A stretch of 39,146 bases of DNA, from assembly GCA_018713105.1 (NCBI GenBank), contig DVFT01000051.1:1-39146 (forward strand), in the 5' to 3' direction. Source of the DNA: Candidatus Limivivens merdigallinarum (GTDB lineage Bacteria > Bacillota > Clostridia > Lachnospirales > Lachnospiraceae). Each line of letters begins with the position of its first letter. Positions within the stretch are counted from its first letter, which is position 1. A program made the translations under genes and the position numbers. The notes beneath the pieces were generated by a model. That model was not told where the DNA came from and made no database searches. It saw only the letters and a list, made by a program, of their open reading frames with translations. This document shows positions 25,729 through 33,187 of this stretch, piece after piece.

Positions 25729-25767
25729 AAAAAATGGAGAGGATATATGTCTCCATACATCCCCTCC
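25729..25767 (-). terminator. Terminator or attenuator upstream of the DUF362 gene
   Basis: A 14-bp stem (25767-25754 with 25749-25736) closed by a GAGA tetraloop (GNRA type). Its two A-C mismatches on the plus strand become G-U pairs in the minus-strand RNA, showing which strand is the functional RNA. It is followed by AUUUUUUA. Confidence 0.75.
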
Positions 25768-25866
25768 TCTTGTCTTTCGTATCGTCATCTTCGGTATGTT
25801 ATGTATTTCATTCTTTTGTAATGCTCTCTTTTGTAATACTCTCTTTCGTAAAGTTCTCTTTTGTAT
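25729..25866 (-). ncRNA. Predicted ~138-nt transcript: leader or small RNA with 15-nt repeats
   Basis: Starts just below the promoter at 25873-25901. It runs through four to five copies of a 15-nt unit (consensus TACAAAAGAGAGYAT; units end at exact 15-base steps 25820, 25835, 25850, 25865) and ends at a 14-bp hairpin with a T-tract. It could be an independent small RNA, or the attenuated leader of the DUF362 gene, since a strong SD-like AGAGGAGG is buried in the hairpin. No known riboswitch is recognised. Confidence 0.45.
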
Positions 25867-25872
25867 GTACTA

Positions 25873-25901
25873 ACTATAGCACAAAATCCCTTTTTTGAAA
25901 A
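25873..25901 (-). promoter_or_regulatory. Extended -10 promoter of the 15-nt repeat transcript
   Basis: TGCTATAGT (TATAGT at 25878-25873) with TTTTCA (25901-25896) 17 bases upstream. The predicted start, about 25866, coincides with the beginning of the 15-nt repeats. The remaining gap to the HAD gene (25902-25997) shows no clear terminator. Confidence 0.65.
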
Positions 25902-25997
25902 CCCTTTTTTCGATGATTTTCACATTTTTCCGAGGGCATCCGTCCAAAACGCTCTTGACCATACTGCGTTCTGAACACAGCACATCCAAAAGACATT

Positions 25998-27092
25998 TCA
26001 GCCGAAGTTCTCATCCAGATATTCGATCACAGCTTCCAGATCCTGAAGCTTCCCTTCCAGAAAGGGCTCCACATCGGGCAGGTCACGAAGCAAATCCGGA
26101 ATCATGATCGGCAGCGCTCCGGCTGCCAGCGCCGAACAGAGACCGTTTCTGGAGTCCTCCAGAACGAGCGTTTCTCCGCCTTCCACGCCGAGGGCTGCCA
26201 TTGCTTTTTCATAGATTTCGGGATCCGGCTTGGACTTTGTCACCTCGTCCCCGCTGATCACGGTCCGAAAACGGCTCCTGAGCCCCGTCTTTTCCAAGTT
26301 GCCAAAGGCATGACGGCTGCTGGATGAGGTCGCCACTGCGCAGAGGATTCCTTTCTGATCCAGATAGTCCAAGAGCTCATACAACCCCTTCTTGACCGGA
26401 ATCCCCTCTGTTTCCAGAATTCTATGGCTGATGGCCCGGTAGATTTCCGTAAACTCCTCAAAGGGAAACTCCTGTCCATAGACGGAACGGAAATATTCTC
26501 TTCTGCGCTTCAGGTTCATGCCGAGGGTGTGGAAGATATGATCTCCCAGCCTTCCACATCCCATCCGCTCTCCTGCCTCATCCCAGGAACGTTTCACCAC
26601 CCGCTCCGTATCGTACATCAGCCCATCCATGTCAAAGAGTACTGCTCCAAGCTTTCTCTTCTTCGGGCAAAACTCCACATATTCCTGATTATAATTTCCC
26701 CAGAGGGTACAGGGATATCTGGTGAAATAGAAGGTAGAAAACAAGGCTTCCTTATCATTTAGCTTTGCGCAGATTTCAAGAAGCTTTTCATCCAGCCGCA
26801 AAAACACCGGAGCATCCGGAATATCAATTTGATCCAGATATGCCGCCTCTTCCTCTGTAATCTCTGCTCTTACACGGCGCCTTTCCTCTTCCTGAAGGCT
26901 TCCGTAATAAAAATCCACAAAGGAATCCTCTTCCCCGTTTCTTTTCCACAAAATTCTCAAATATTCCACTGCCTTCTCTTGATTCAGCTTCCTAATCCGA
27001 AAGCGGCAGTCTGAAAAACCTTGCTGAATGTTTTCAAAATACAGCCCTCCGCGGGCAGTCAATTCCTCTACTCTGTAGGATCGGTTCCCCAT
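25998..27092 (-). CDS. HAD-family phosphatase (beta-phosphoglucomutase-like) with an extra N-terminal domain
   Basis: 364 residues. The C-terminal ~215 residues are a HAD hydrolase. The nucleophile motif is AVLFDMDGLMYDTE (about 150-163), motif II is ATSSSS, the motif III Lys is in SGDEVTKSKPDPEIYEKA, and the acidic motif IV is LVLEDSRNGL. Substrates are sugar phosphates or similar. The first ~145 residues form a separate domain that I do not recognise (FYYGSLQEEERRRV, STFYFTRYPCTLWGNYNQEY). The start overlaps the LCP gene by 25 bases, with GGGAGGAG just upstream, and there is no other Met before the HAD part. So the fusion is real and the two genes are coupled. Confidence 0.85.
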   Translation of the reverse strand: MGNRSYRVEELTARGGLYFENIQQGFSDCRFRIRKLNQEKAVEYLRILWKRNGEEDSFVDFYYGSLQEEERRRVRAEITEEEAAYLDQIDIPDAPVFLRLDEKLLEICAKLNDKEALFSTFYFTRYPCTLWGNYNQEYVEFCPKKRKLGAVLFDMDGLMYDTERVVKRSWDEAGERMGCGRLGDHIFHTLGMNLKRRREYFRSVYGQEFPFEEFTEIYRAISHRILETEGIPVKKGLYELLDYLDQKGILCAVATSSSSRHAFGNLEKTGLRSRFRTVISGDEVTKSKPDPEIYEKAMAALGVEGGETLVLEDSRNGLCSALAAGALPIMIPDLLRDLPDVEPFLEGKLQDLEAVIEYLDENFG

Positions 27093-28039
27093 AGCTCCTC
27101 CCGAAGTTCCTGAAGTCCTTGTTCATCTGCAATAAACTCCGCATACACCTTTCCTTGTTGTATGCTCCCCGGAACTGTGCAGAAATCTTCATCCGTACAA
27201 TTGCGAAAGCTATTGAACAATGTCAGCAGCTCTTCATCCGTACAGTTTGTAACCATATAACGCTCGATCTCTTCCTTCATATCCAAAAGGCTCCCCAGAT
27301 CTGCGGATACTGTCTCCACCAGTTTATCGCTGAACGCAGAGACATACTGTTTCTGTCTTTGAAGCCTTAGGTTGCTGGAGTTCAAATCCTCCGTGTTCCG
27401 CCAGCGTACATACTGGAGCGCCATATCCCCTTCCAGCACCACGGTATTTCCTTCCCAGAACTCTGGATTCAAAGCGGTCATATCCTCAAGAACCTCTACC
27501 TGTACACCACCCACCGCATCATTCAACTCTGGAATAGCTGCCATCTTCAATGCGGCATAATAGTCGATATCGATCCCACCAAACAGCTTTGAAACCGCCT
27601 TCACCGTATTCTCACAACTTTCTTCCTGACCATCACCATATGCATGGGACAGGGCAATCTGCAGACGGCTTGTCCTGAAATACTCGCCGGAGGCATCGTA
27701 AATATCCACATCTGCCATGGTATCCCTATTAATTCCCACAATCGTGGTCTTGCCCTTTTCTTCATTCATGACCACCAAAAACAGGGAATCCGCCATCCCA
27801 CTTCCGGATTCTGTATCGGCGGATGCGTCGCTCCCCTTTTCCTGACGGTTGTTCTCGTTGTCTACACCGATAAACAAGGCTGTCGTAATTTTTTTATCTT
27901 CCGTAGTGACCTCGCCTGTCTTTCCGGCTGCCTGCGTACTTTCCGTATTTCCAAAATCACTGGCCGCCGCCGTTATTCCAGATCCCAAAAGCAGCATCAG
28001 CATTGAAAGTATCATCCACTTTCCGCACCACTTCTTCAC
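27068..28039 (-). CDS. LytR-CpsA-Psr (LCP) family cell-wall protein
   Basis: 323 residues. An N-terminal signal/anchor (KKWCGKWMILSMLMLLLGSG) is followed by an acidic low-complexity spacer and the LCP domain (~50-240). Typical LCP blocks are GINRDTMADVDIYD, LSHAYGDG, GGVQVEVLEDM and YVRWRNTEDLNSSNLRLQRQ, whose Arg and Asp residues bind the pyrophosphate of the lipid-linked donor. LCP enzymes attach wall teichoic acids or polysaccharides to peptidoglycan. The start is GTG at 28039 with AGGAGG seven bases upstream; an ATG nine codons earlier overlaps the ribosome site and is rejected. It is probably co-transcribed with the HAD gene. Confidence 0.87.
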   Translation of the reverse strand: MKKWCGKWMILSMLMLLLGSGITAAASDFGNTESTQAAGKTGEVTTEDKKITTALFIGVDNENNRQEKGSDASADTESGSGMADSLFLVVMNEEKGKTTIVGINRDTMADVDIYDASGEYFRTSRLQIALSHAYGDGQEESCENTVKAVSKLFGGIDIDYYAALKMAAIPELNDAVGGVQVEVLEDMTALNPEFWEGNTVVLEGDMALQYVRWRNTEDLNSSNLRLQRQKQYVSAFSDKLVETVSADLGSLLDMKEEIERYMVTNCTDEELLTLFNSFRNCTDEDFCTVPGSIQQGKVYAEFIADEQGLQELREELWGTDPTE

Positions 28040-28080
28040 GTAGCTACCTCCTGTTAAACTAATCATCCCGTCTGAAGCAG

Positions 28081-28112
28081 AAAAGACAGCCTGGCATTTA
28101 CACCAGACTGCC
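28081..28112 (-). terminator. Weak terminator after the small secreted protein gene
   Basis: 10-bp stem (28112-28103 with 28094-28085, two G-U pairs in the minus-strand RNA), eight-base loop, then only four T residues followed by CTGC. May be leaky, allowing read-through into the LCP gene. Confidence 0.45.
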
Positions 28113-28138
28113 CTTCCTCATTCATTCTCCTTTGTACA

Positions 28139-28170
28139 GCATGTCCACCTGGCTCATTGCGCACGGGAAT
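28139..28170. repeat. Partial copy of the structured intergenic repeat
   Basis: 32 bases matching the right end of the element at 25697-25728 with five differences. Only the end is present, so it is a remnant or a shared sub-motif. Confidence 0.55.
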
Positions 28171-28180
28171 CACTCTGTTT

Positions 28181-28621
28181 TTAAGCTTCCACAAGTACCA
28201 TCAGAGGACCGGCTTTCTCCAGTGTTACCTCAATGGTATCATCTTCAACGGTCACCTTCTCGTCCTCAATCAGCGCCCATTCCTCAGTCTCCGTATCCTG
28301 CTGGATCAGCTTTACAGTATCATCCGCTTTGATTCCCGGGACATTAAGACTTAAATCCATCTCTTCAAACTCCAGATCTGTCTGGATGTCAACTGCCTGG
28401 AAAATGGTCATATCTTTCAGAGTCTCATCAACCTCTGCCAGATCGAAATTCTCCGGAACCTCATACTCCTCAATTTGGATACTGGAAGCATCAACCTCCA
28501 CGCCATCAATCATCACCTTCTCAACGGTGGGCATTGCTGCCGGGCTCGGTGCAGCCATAGACACCAGACCAAACGCCAGTGCTAAAACTGCTGCCATCAT
28601 CATGGAAACAACTTTTTTCAT
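28181..28621 (-). CDS. Small secreted protein of unknown function
   Basis: 146 residues. A clear signal peptide (MKKVVSMMMAAVLALAFGLVSMAAP) is followed by an acidic mature part rich in Glu, Asp, Val and Ile. It looks all-beta (KVMIDGVEVDASSIQIEEYEV, KVTVEDDTIEVTLEKAGPLMVLVE) and contains no Cys, no sortase motif and no membrane segment. I do not recognise a family. AGGAGG precedes the start, and the gene has a strong promoter of its own. It lies between an LCP gene and another secreted protein, so a surface role is plausible. Confidence 0.75.
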   Translation of the reverse strand: MKKVVSMMMAAVLALAFGLVSMAAPSPAAMPTVEKVMIDGVEVDASSIQIEEYEVPENFDLAEVDETLKDMTIFQAVDIQTDLEFEEMDLSLNVPGIKADDTVKLIQQDTETEEWALIEDEKVTVEDDTIEVTLEKAGPLMVLVEA

Positions 28622-28660
28622 CTTATTCTACCTCCTGAATAAATATATTTACACTAATCT

Positions 28661-28688
28661 AGTATATCACCCTGTTTTGCGCTGTCAA
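28661..28688 (-). promoter_or_regulatory. Strong promoter of the small secreted protein gene
   Basis: Perfect TTGACA (28688-28683), 16-base spacer, extended -10 TGATATACT (TATACT at 28666-28661). The -35 overlaps the stop codon of the preceding secreted protein gene. Confidence 0.85.
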
Positions 28689-29878
28689 TCATTTTCCGCA
28701 GAAATTTGGTACCAGACTCCACCAAAATAGACGAACAGCCTTCCTCCGGCTTCCCACTCTCCTTTCGGTAGTGTCACGGCAAACATTCCGTTGGCTTCTT
28801 CACGGTTTCCAATGGTCTGTCCTTCTCCCATGTTCAAAGCTGCACGGTATATCCCCTTTCCAGATGCAGCCAGCATTCCTGCCATGTTATGCGGGTCAAT
28901 GGTTTCTTCTCTCAGATTCGTCAATGACACTGGTACTTCAATCCTGACAGTTCCCTCTTCCCTCTCTGATACGGAAACTCCATCGACTGTGATCAATCCG
29001 AATCCTGGTCTCTGAACCGGACTTCCCTTTTCCAATCGTTTTCGATTCTTGGGATGTGTATCTCTGTCAAAATAAACCTCATAGCTGTCTCCTGCAAAGT
29101 TCACGATTCCCACATAATCACTGCTTTCTTCAGGTACCTCTGCCAAACAATGCAGCACCTTCTTTTCTCCCGGGTTCAAAACAGCACTCTCCAAAAAGCC
29201 GTCTGCATTCTCATTTTCCGCCAGCACCCCTGTTCCCGGATATTCATTCTGGCCGTCATTTACCGAAATTTCCAGAAAATCGTCAGCTTCCATGGGCGCT
29301 TCTCCTTCGTTAGTGACTTCAAAGACCAGATCAATATACACCATGCCCTCAGAGGCACTCATGCATTCCGCTCCTTCCAGGGAAATGGGCGCCATGACCG
29401 TGTTTCCCACCAGAATGTCCAAAAGCTCTGCGTTTCCGATCCCCTCTGCACTTCGGATCTGATTGAAGTGAAACCTTCCGTCATCCACTGTATTCTCTTC
29501 TCCGGTCACAGGCATAGCCGCATCTTCCGCGCTATCTCCTGCTCCCTGATCCGTCGCCTGCCCAGTCCCAGAACCGCTCTGCTTTTCCTGGCTTTTTCCG
29601 TCTTGATCCTGCTCCCCGTCAGCACCGTCCGAGCCGTCACTTGACGGTTCTTCTTGGACATTCTGTTTCGGCAGTCCATATTGCTCACAGATATCATTGT
29701 ATTTTCCGCTTAAATAATCCTGATAGGCTTGATTTGCCCCAGCCCAGTCCGGAGAATAACCGTAAGCTTGAAGCATCGATTTTGCAAACGCTTTTTCCTC
29801 CTCCGTGTAAGCTGACACCGGCATGACCAAAGTTGACATAATCAAACAGCCAGCTATCAGCCCTGCTAATTTTTTCAT
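28685..29878 (-). CDS. Secreted protein with acidic linker and beta-rich C-terminal domains
   Basis: 397 residues. A signal peptide (MKKLAGLIAGCLIMSTLVMPVSA) is followed by a short helical segment (YTEEEKAFAKSMLQAYGYSPDWA), then a disordered linker of Ser, Gly, Asp, Gln and Glu (~75-130). Two beta-rich regions follow (~140-265 and ~285-397). The first (MVYIDLVFEVTNEGEAPMEADDFLEISVNDGQ) resembles DUF4352/DUF5067-type extracellular domains, which I state only as likeness. There is no Cys lipobox and no anchor. It starts 27 bases after glmS with AAAGGA upstream and no terminator between, so glmM-glmS-this gene is one transcript. Function unknown. Confidence 0.78.
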   Translation of the reverse strand: MKKLAGLIAGCLIMSTLVMPVSAYTEEEKAFAKSMLQAYGYSPDWAGANQAYQDYLSGKYNDICEQYGLPKQNVQEEPSSDGSDGADGEQDQDGKSQEKQSGSGTGQATDQGAGDSAEDAAMPVTGEENTVDDGRFHFNQIRSAEGIGNAELLDILVGNTVMAPISLEGAECMSASEGMVYIDLVFEVTNEGEAPMEADDFLEISVNDGQNEYPGTGVLAENENADGFLESAVLNPGEKKVLHCLAEVPEESSDYVGIVNFAGDSYEVYFDRDTHPKNRKRLEKGSPVQRPGFGLITVDGVSVSEREEGTVRIEVPVSLTNLREETIDPHNMAGMLAASGKGIYRAALNMGEGQTIGNREEANGMFAVTLPKGEWEAGGRLFVYFGGVWYQISAEND

Positions 29879-29905
29879 CTTTTATCCTTTCCGTAAGCTG
29901 TATCC

Positions 29906-31744
29906 TTACTCCACCGTCACACTCTTCGCCAAATTCCGCGGCTTGTCCACATCCAGCCCCTTCGCCACCGAAATGTAATAGGCGAGAAGCTGCAGCGGAA
30001 TCACTGCCAGGCTCGTAGTGAAATATTCGATGGTTTTTGGCACATAGATGGTAAAATCCGCGATATCTTCCATGGAATAACAGCCATAAGAGGTCAATCC
30101 CATCACAGAAGCTCCCCTGCTTTTCACCTCCACCAGGTTGCTGATCTCCTTTTCAAAGAGCGCCGGCTGGGTGGCAACGCCTACGACCAGGACTCCTTCC
30201 TCCACCAGGGAGATCGTGCCGTGCTTTAATTCTCCGGCTGCATAGGCTTCTGAATGAATGTAGGAAATCTCCTTCAGCTTCAGGGAACCTTCCATGGAAA
30301 TCGCATAATCCAAACCTCTTCCGATGAAGAAGACGTCCTTGGTATGGGAAAATTTGTTGGCAAGCCACTGGATCCTCTCTTTTTCATCCAGGATCCTCTG
30401 GATCTTGTCAGGGAGCCGTCCCAGTTCCTCGATATAACTCTGGCAGGCGTCCTGCTCAATGATACCCCGAACCTTGCCGAAGAGGATTCCGATGAGATAG
30501 ACGGCGATCAGCTGTGTGCTGTATGCCTTGGTGGTGGCAACCGAAATCTCCGGTCCCGCCCAGGTGTAAAACACGCTGTCCGCCTCCCTGGCGATGGAGC
30601 TTCCCACCACATTCACGATTCCCAAAACCTTGAAGCCTCTCTTCTTCGACTCCCGGAGGGCTGCCAGGGAATCTGCCGTCTCGCCGGACTGGCTGACCAC
30701 CACTACCAGGGTGTCCTCCTCCAGGATAGGTTTCCGGTAACGGAATTCGGAAGCCAGATCCACGTCCACCGGTATGCCGCAAAGCTGCTCCAGGACGTAT
30801 TTTCCCGCCATGCAGACATGGTAGGCGGAACCGCATGCCACCATCTGGATTCTCTTCACCTTCCGGATCTCCTCCTCCGTCATGCCCAGCTCCTCAATCA
30901 CAATCTCGCCGTCCCGGAGCCGGGGAGAGAGCGTATCCAACACCGCCTTGGGCTGTTCATAGATCTCCTTCAGCATAAAGTGGGGGAAACCACCCTTTTC
31001 CGCTGCCTCCGCATTCCATTCCACGGTCTTGAATTCCTTGTCGATCTCCTCCTGGTCCACATCGTAGAAGGTGATTTTCCCTGGCGTCAATTTGGCAATC
31101 TCCATGTCCGAAATGTAACAAACCGTCTTGGTATATTTCAGGATTGCCGGAACGTCAGAGGCGATAAACTGCCCTTTCTCCGAGGTGCCGACGATCAGCG
31201 GGCTGTCCTTTCTCACCGCATAGATTGTCTCCGGCTGATCGGCAAAGAGGATCCCCAACGCGTAAGATCCGCGGATCCTGCCCTGCATTCTGGCAATCGC
31301 CTCCAGGGGATTCCCCTTATAATAGTAATCCAGCAAATGAGCCAGCACCTCGGTATCCGTCTCGGAGAGGAACTCATAGCCTTTTTTCTGCAGATGCTCC
31401 TTCAGATCCTTGTAATTTTCAATGATCCCGTTGTGAACCACCACGATCCGCTTGTCCTTGGAAAAATGGGGATGGGCGTTTGCCACGGAGGGCTCCCCGT
31501 GGGTTGCCCAGCGGGTATGCCCGATTCCCGTATTCCCCGTAACCGCCTTTCCGTTGTCGGTCATCTCTTTCAGCGCCTGGAGTCTCCCCTTGGCTTTCAG
31601 GACCTCAATCTTGTTTTCACCGTTTTCTACATGGGAGATCGCGATCCCTGCGGAATCATAACCGCGGTATTCCAGCTTTGACAAGCCCTGAAGCAGGACC
31701 GGTGCCGCATTCCACTCCCCTGTATATCCTACGATGCCGCACAT
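29906..31744 (-). CDS. glmS: Glutamine-fructose-6-phosphate aminotransferase (isomerizing)
   Basis: 612 residues. Makes glucosamine 6-phosphate from fructose 6-phosphate and glutamine, the entry to amino-sugar and peptidoglycan synthesis. The N-terminal nucleophile is Cys2 (MCGIVGYTG), with RWATHG and HNGIIENY in the glutaminase domain (~1-240). Two SIS domains follow with VVSQSGETADS and IGRGLDYAIS, and the C-terminus DKPRNLAKSVTVE is canonical. It starts one base after the glmM stop, with AGGTGG in the end of glmM as its ribosome site. There is no room for a glmS ribozyme in front. Confidence 0.97.
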   Translation of the reverse strand: MCGIVGYTGEWNAAPVLLQGLSKLEYRGYDSAGIAISHVENGENKIEVLKAKGRLQALKEMTDNGKAVTGNTGIGHTRWATHGEPSVANAHPHFSKDKRIVVVHNGIIENYKDLKEHLQKKGYEFLSETDTEVLAHLLDYYYKGNPLEAIARMQGRIRGSYALGILFADQPETIYAVRKDSPLIVGTSEKGQFIASDVPAILKYTKTVCYISDMEIAKLTPGKITFYDVDQEEIDKEFKTVEWNAEAAEKGGFPHFMLKEIYEQPKAVLDTLSPRLRDGEIVIEELGMTEEEIRKVKRIQMVACGSAYHVCMAGKYVLEQLCGIPVDVDLASEFRYRKPILEEDTLVVVVSQSGETADSLAALRESKKRGFKVLGIVNVVGSSIAREADSVFYTWAGPEISVATTKAYSTQLIAVYLIGILFGKVRGIIEQDACQSYIEELGRLPDKIQRILDEKERIQWLANKFSHTKDVFFIGRGLDYAISMEGSLKLKEISYIHSEAYAAGELKHGTISLVEEGVLVVGVATQPALFEKEISNLVEVKSRGASVMGLTSYGCYSMEDIADFTIYVPKTIEYFTTSLAVIPLQLLAYYISVAKGLDVDKPRNLAKSVTVE

Positions 31745-31745
31745 A

Positions 31746-33101
31746 TCAGCCCACCTTGTACCCTTTCTTTACGATCACATCGATCACTTCATCCACATAA
31801 GCTTCGCAGATATCAGGTTTTGGCGCCTCTACCATAACGCGCACCACTGGCTCTGTACCGCTCTCTCTCACCAGGATACGTCCGTCGCTCCCCAGCTTTC
31901 CTGCCACATTCTGGACGGCTGCCTGGACGTCAGGGTCATTTTGGGCTGCCGCCTTATCGGTCACACGGATATTTTTCAATACCTGCGGGTAGATAGTTAC
32001 CGGTTCCGCCAGCTCAGACAACGTTTTCTTTTTCTCCAGCATGACTTCCATCATCTTAAGAGCTGTCAGAATACCGTCGCCCGTAGTGGCATACTTTCTA
32101 AAGATAATGTGGCCAGACTGTTCACCGCCAATACGATAGCCGTTGGCTGACATATTCTCATATACATATTTATCACCTACTGCAGTCTTCTCATACTCGA
32201 TTCCCGCTTCATCCAACGCTTTATAGAGCCCAAAGTTGGACATCACTGTGGTGACCACCTTGTTCCCCTGCAGCTTGCCTCGTTCTTTCATATAACAACC
32301 ATAGATGTAGATGATGAGGTCTCCATTTACCACATCCCCGTTTTCATCCACACACAGGCAGCGGTCTGCGTCGCCGTCGAACGCAAAGCCCACGTCCAGC
32401 CCTTTCTCCTTCACCAGTTCCCGAAGGCTTTCAATATGGGTGGAGCCGCAGTTGGTATTGATGTTCGTTCCATCCGGCTCGTTGTGGATCACGTAGGTCT
32501 TGGCGCCCAGGGCATCGAACACGCTCTTGGCGATCATCCAGGCACTTCCATTGGCACAGTCGAGCCCTACCTTCTTTCCCTTAAAGGAACGGGTGGCTAG
32601 AGAGATCAGGTATCCGATATAACGGTTCCTGCCTGCTGCATAGTCGATGGTTTTTCCGATGCTGTTCCCTGTGGCAAAAGGAATCTCGCCCGAAATCCCG
32701 TCCAGGTAAGCCTCCACCTTCAGGATCGTCTCTTCGTCCATCTTCTCCCCTGCGCCGTTGATCAGCTTGATACCGTTGTCATAATAGGGATTATGGCTGG
32801 CGGAGATCATGATACCACAGTCAAAATCCTCCGTCCTTGCCACATAGGAGACGGATGGCGTAGTAGTTACATGAAGCAGATAGGCATCTGCCCCGGAAGC
32901 CGTCAGTCCTGCACCCAGAGCATATTCAAACATATAAGAAGACAGGCGGGTGTCCTTGCCGATCACTACTTTACATTTCTCATCTTTCTTGTTTCTGCCG
33001 TAATACCAGCCGATGAAACGTCCGATTTTGTAAGCATGTTCCACCGTCAGATCCTTATTGGCTTCTCCCCGGAAGCCATCTGTTCCAAAATATTTTCCCA
33101 T
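31746..33101 (-). CDS. glmM: Phosphoglucosamine mutase
   Basis: 451 residues. Converts glucosamine 6-phosphate to glucosamine 1-phosphate on the way to UDP-GlcNAc. The phosphoserine is Ser102 in MISASHNPYYDNG, the metal loop is FDGDADRC, the sugar loop is GGEQSGHII, and the phosphate-binding end is VRESGTEPVVRVMVE. I start at ATG 33101 (MGKYFGTDGF), with GAGGAG seven or eight bases upstream; ATGs at 33119 and 33116 lack a site. It is followed directly by glmS, so consecutive pathway steps are coupled. Confidence 0.96.
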   Translation of the reverse strand: MGKYFGTDGFRGEANKDLTVEHAYKIGRFIGWYYGRNKKDEKCKVVIGKDTRLSSYMFEYALGAGLTASGADAYLLHVTTTPSVSYVARTEDFDCGIMISASHNPYYDNGIKLINGAGEKMDEETILKVEAYLDGISGEIPFATGNSIGKTIDYAAGRNRYIGYLISLATRSFKGKKVGLDCANGSAWMIAKSVFDALGAKTYVIHNEPDGTNINTNCGSTHIESLRELVKEKGLDVGFAFDGDADRCLCVDENGDVVNGDLIIYIYGCYMKERGKLQGNKVVTTVMSNFGLYKALDEAGIEYEKTAVGDKYVYENMSANGYRIGGEQSGHIIFRKYATTGDGILTALKMMEVMLEKKKTLSELAEPVTIYPQVLKNIRVTDKAAAQNDPDVQAAVQNVAGKLGSDGRILVRESGTEPVVRVMVEAPKPDICEAYVDEVIDVIVKKGYKVG

Positions 33102-33128
33102 ACGAATTCTCCTCATCATGATCTATTT

Positions 33129-33173
33129 ATCTTGTTACAAGATTATTACAATACCTTTTCTATCCTATCACAA
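33129..33173 (-). promoter_or_regulatory. glmM promoter with a palindrome at the transcription start
   Basis: TTGTGA (33173-33168) and TGTAAT (33150-33145) are 17 bases apart on the minus strand. A perfect 7-1-7 palindrome, ATCTTGT-T-ACAAGAT (33129-33143), covers the predicted start (~33138), where a repressor would block transcription. Confidence 0.5.
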
Positions 33174-33187
33174 ATTTATCTTTTTGG

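Noticed and set aside
25619-25756. 45-codon ORF with AGAGGAGG ahead of its ATG, minus strand
   Set aside because: Its start and ribosome site lie inside the terminator stem and the rest runs through the palindromic repeat. The sequence looks like translated repeat, so I do not call it a gene, though a leader peptide cannot be excluded.
30254-31681. 475-residue open frame on the strand opposite glmS
   Set aside because: glmS is a full-length, fully conserved gene. The antisense protein shows no recognisable domain and has no upstream signals.
33102-33187. glmS ribozyme or other riboswitch upstream of glmM-glmS
   Set aside because: The leader is only about 40 bases long and lacks any recognisable ribozyme core.
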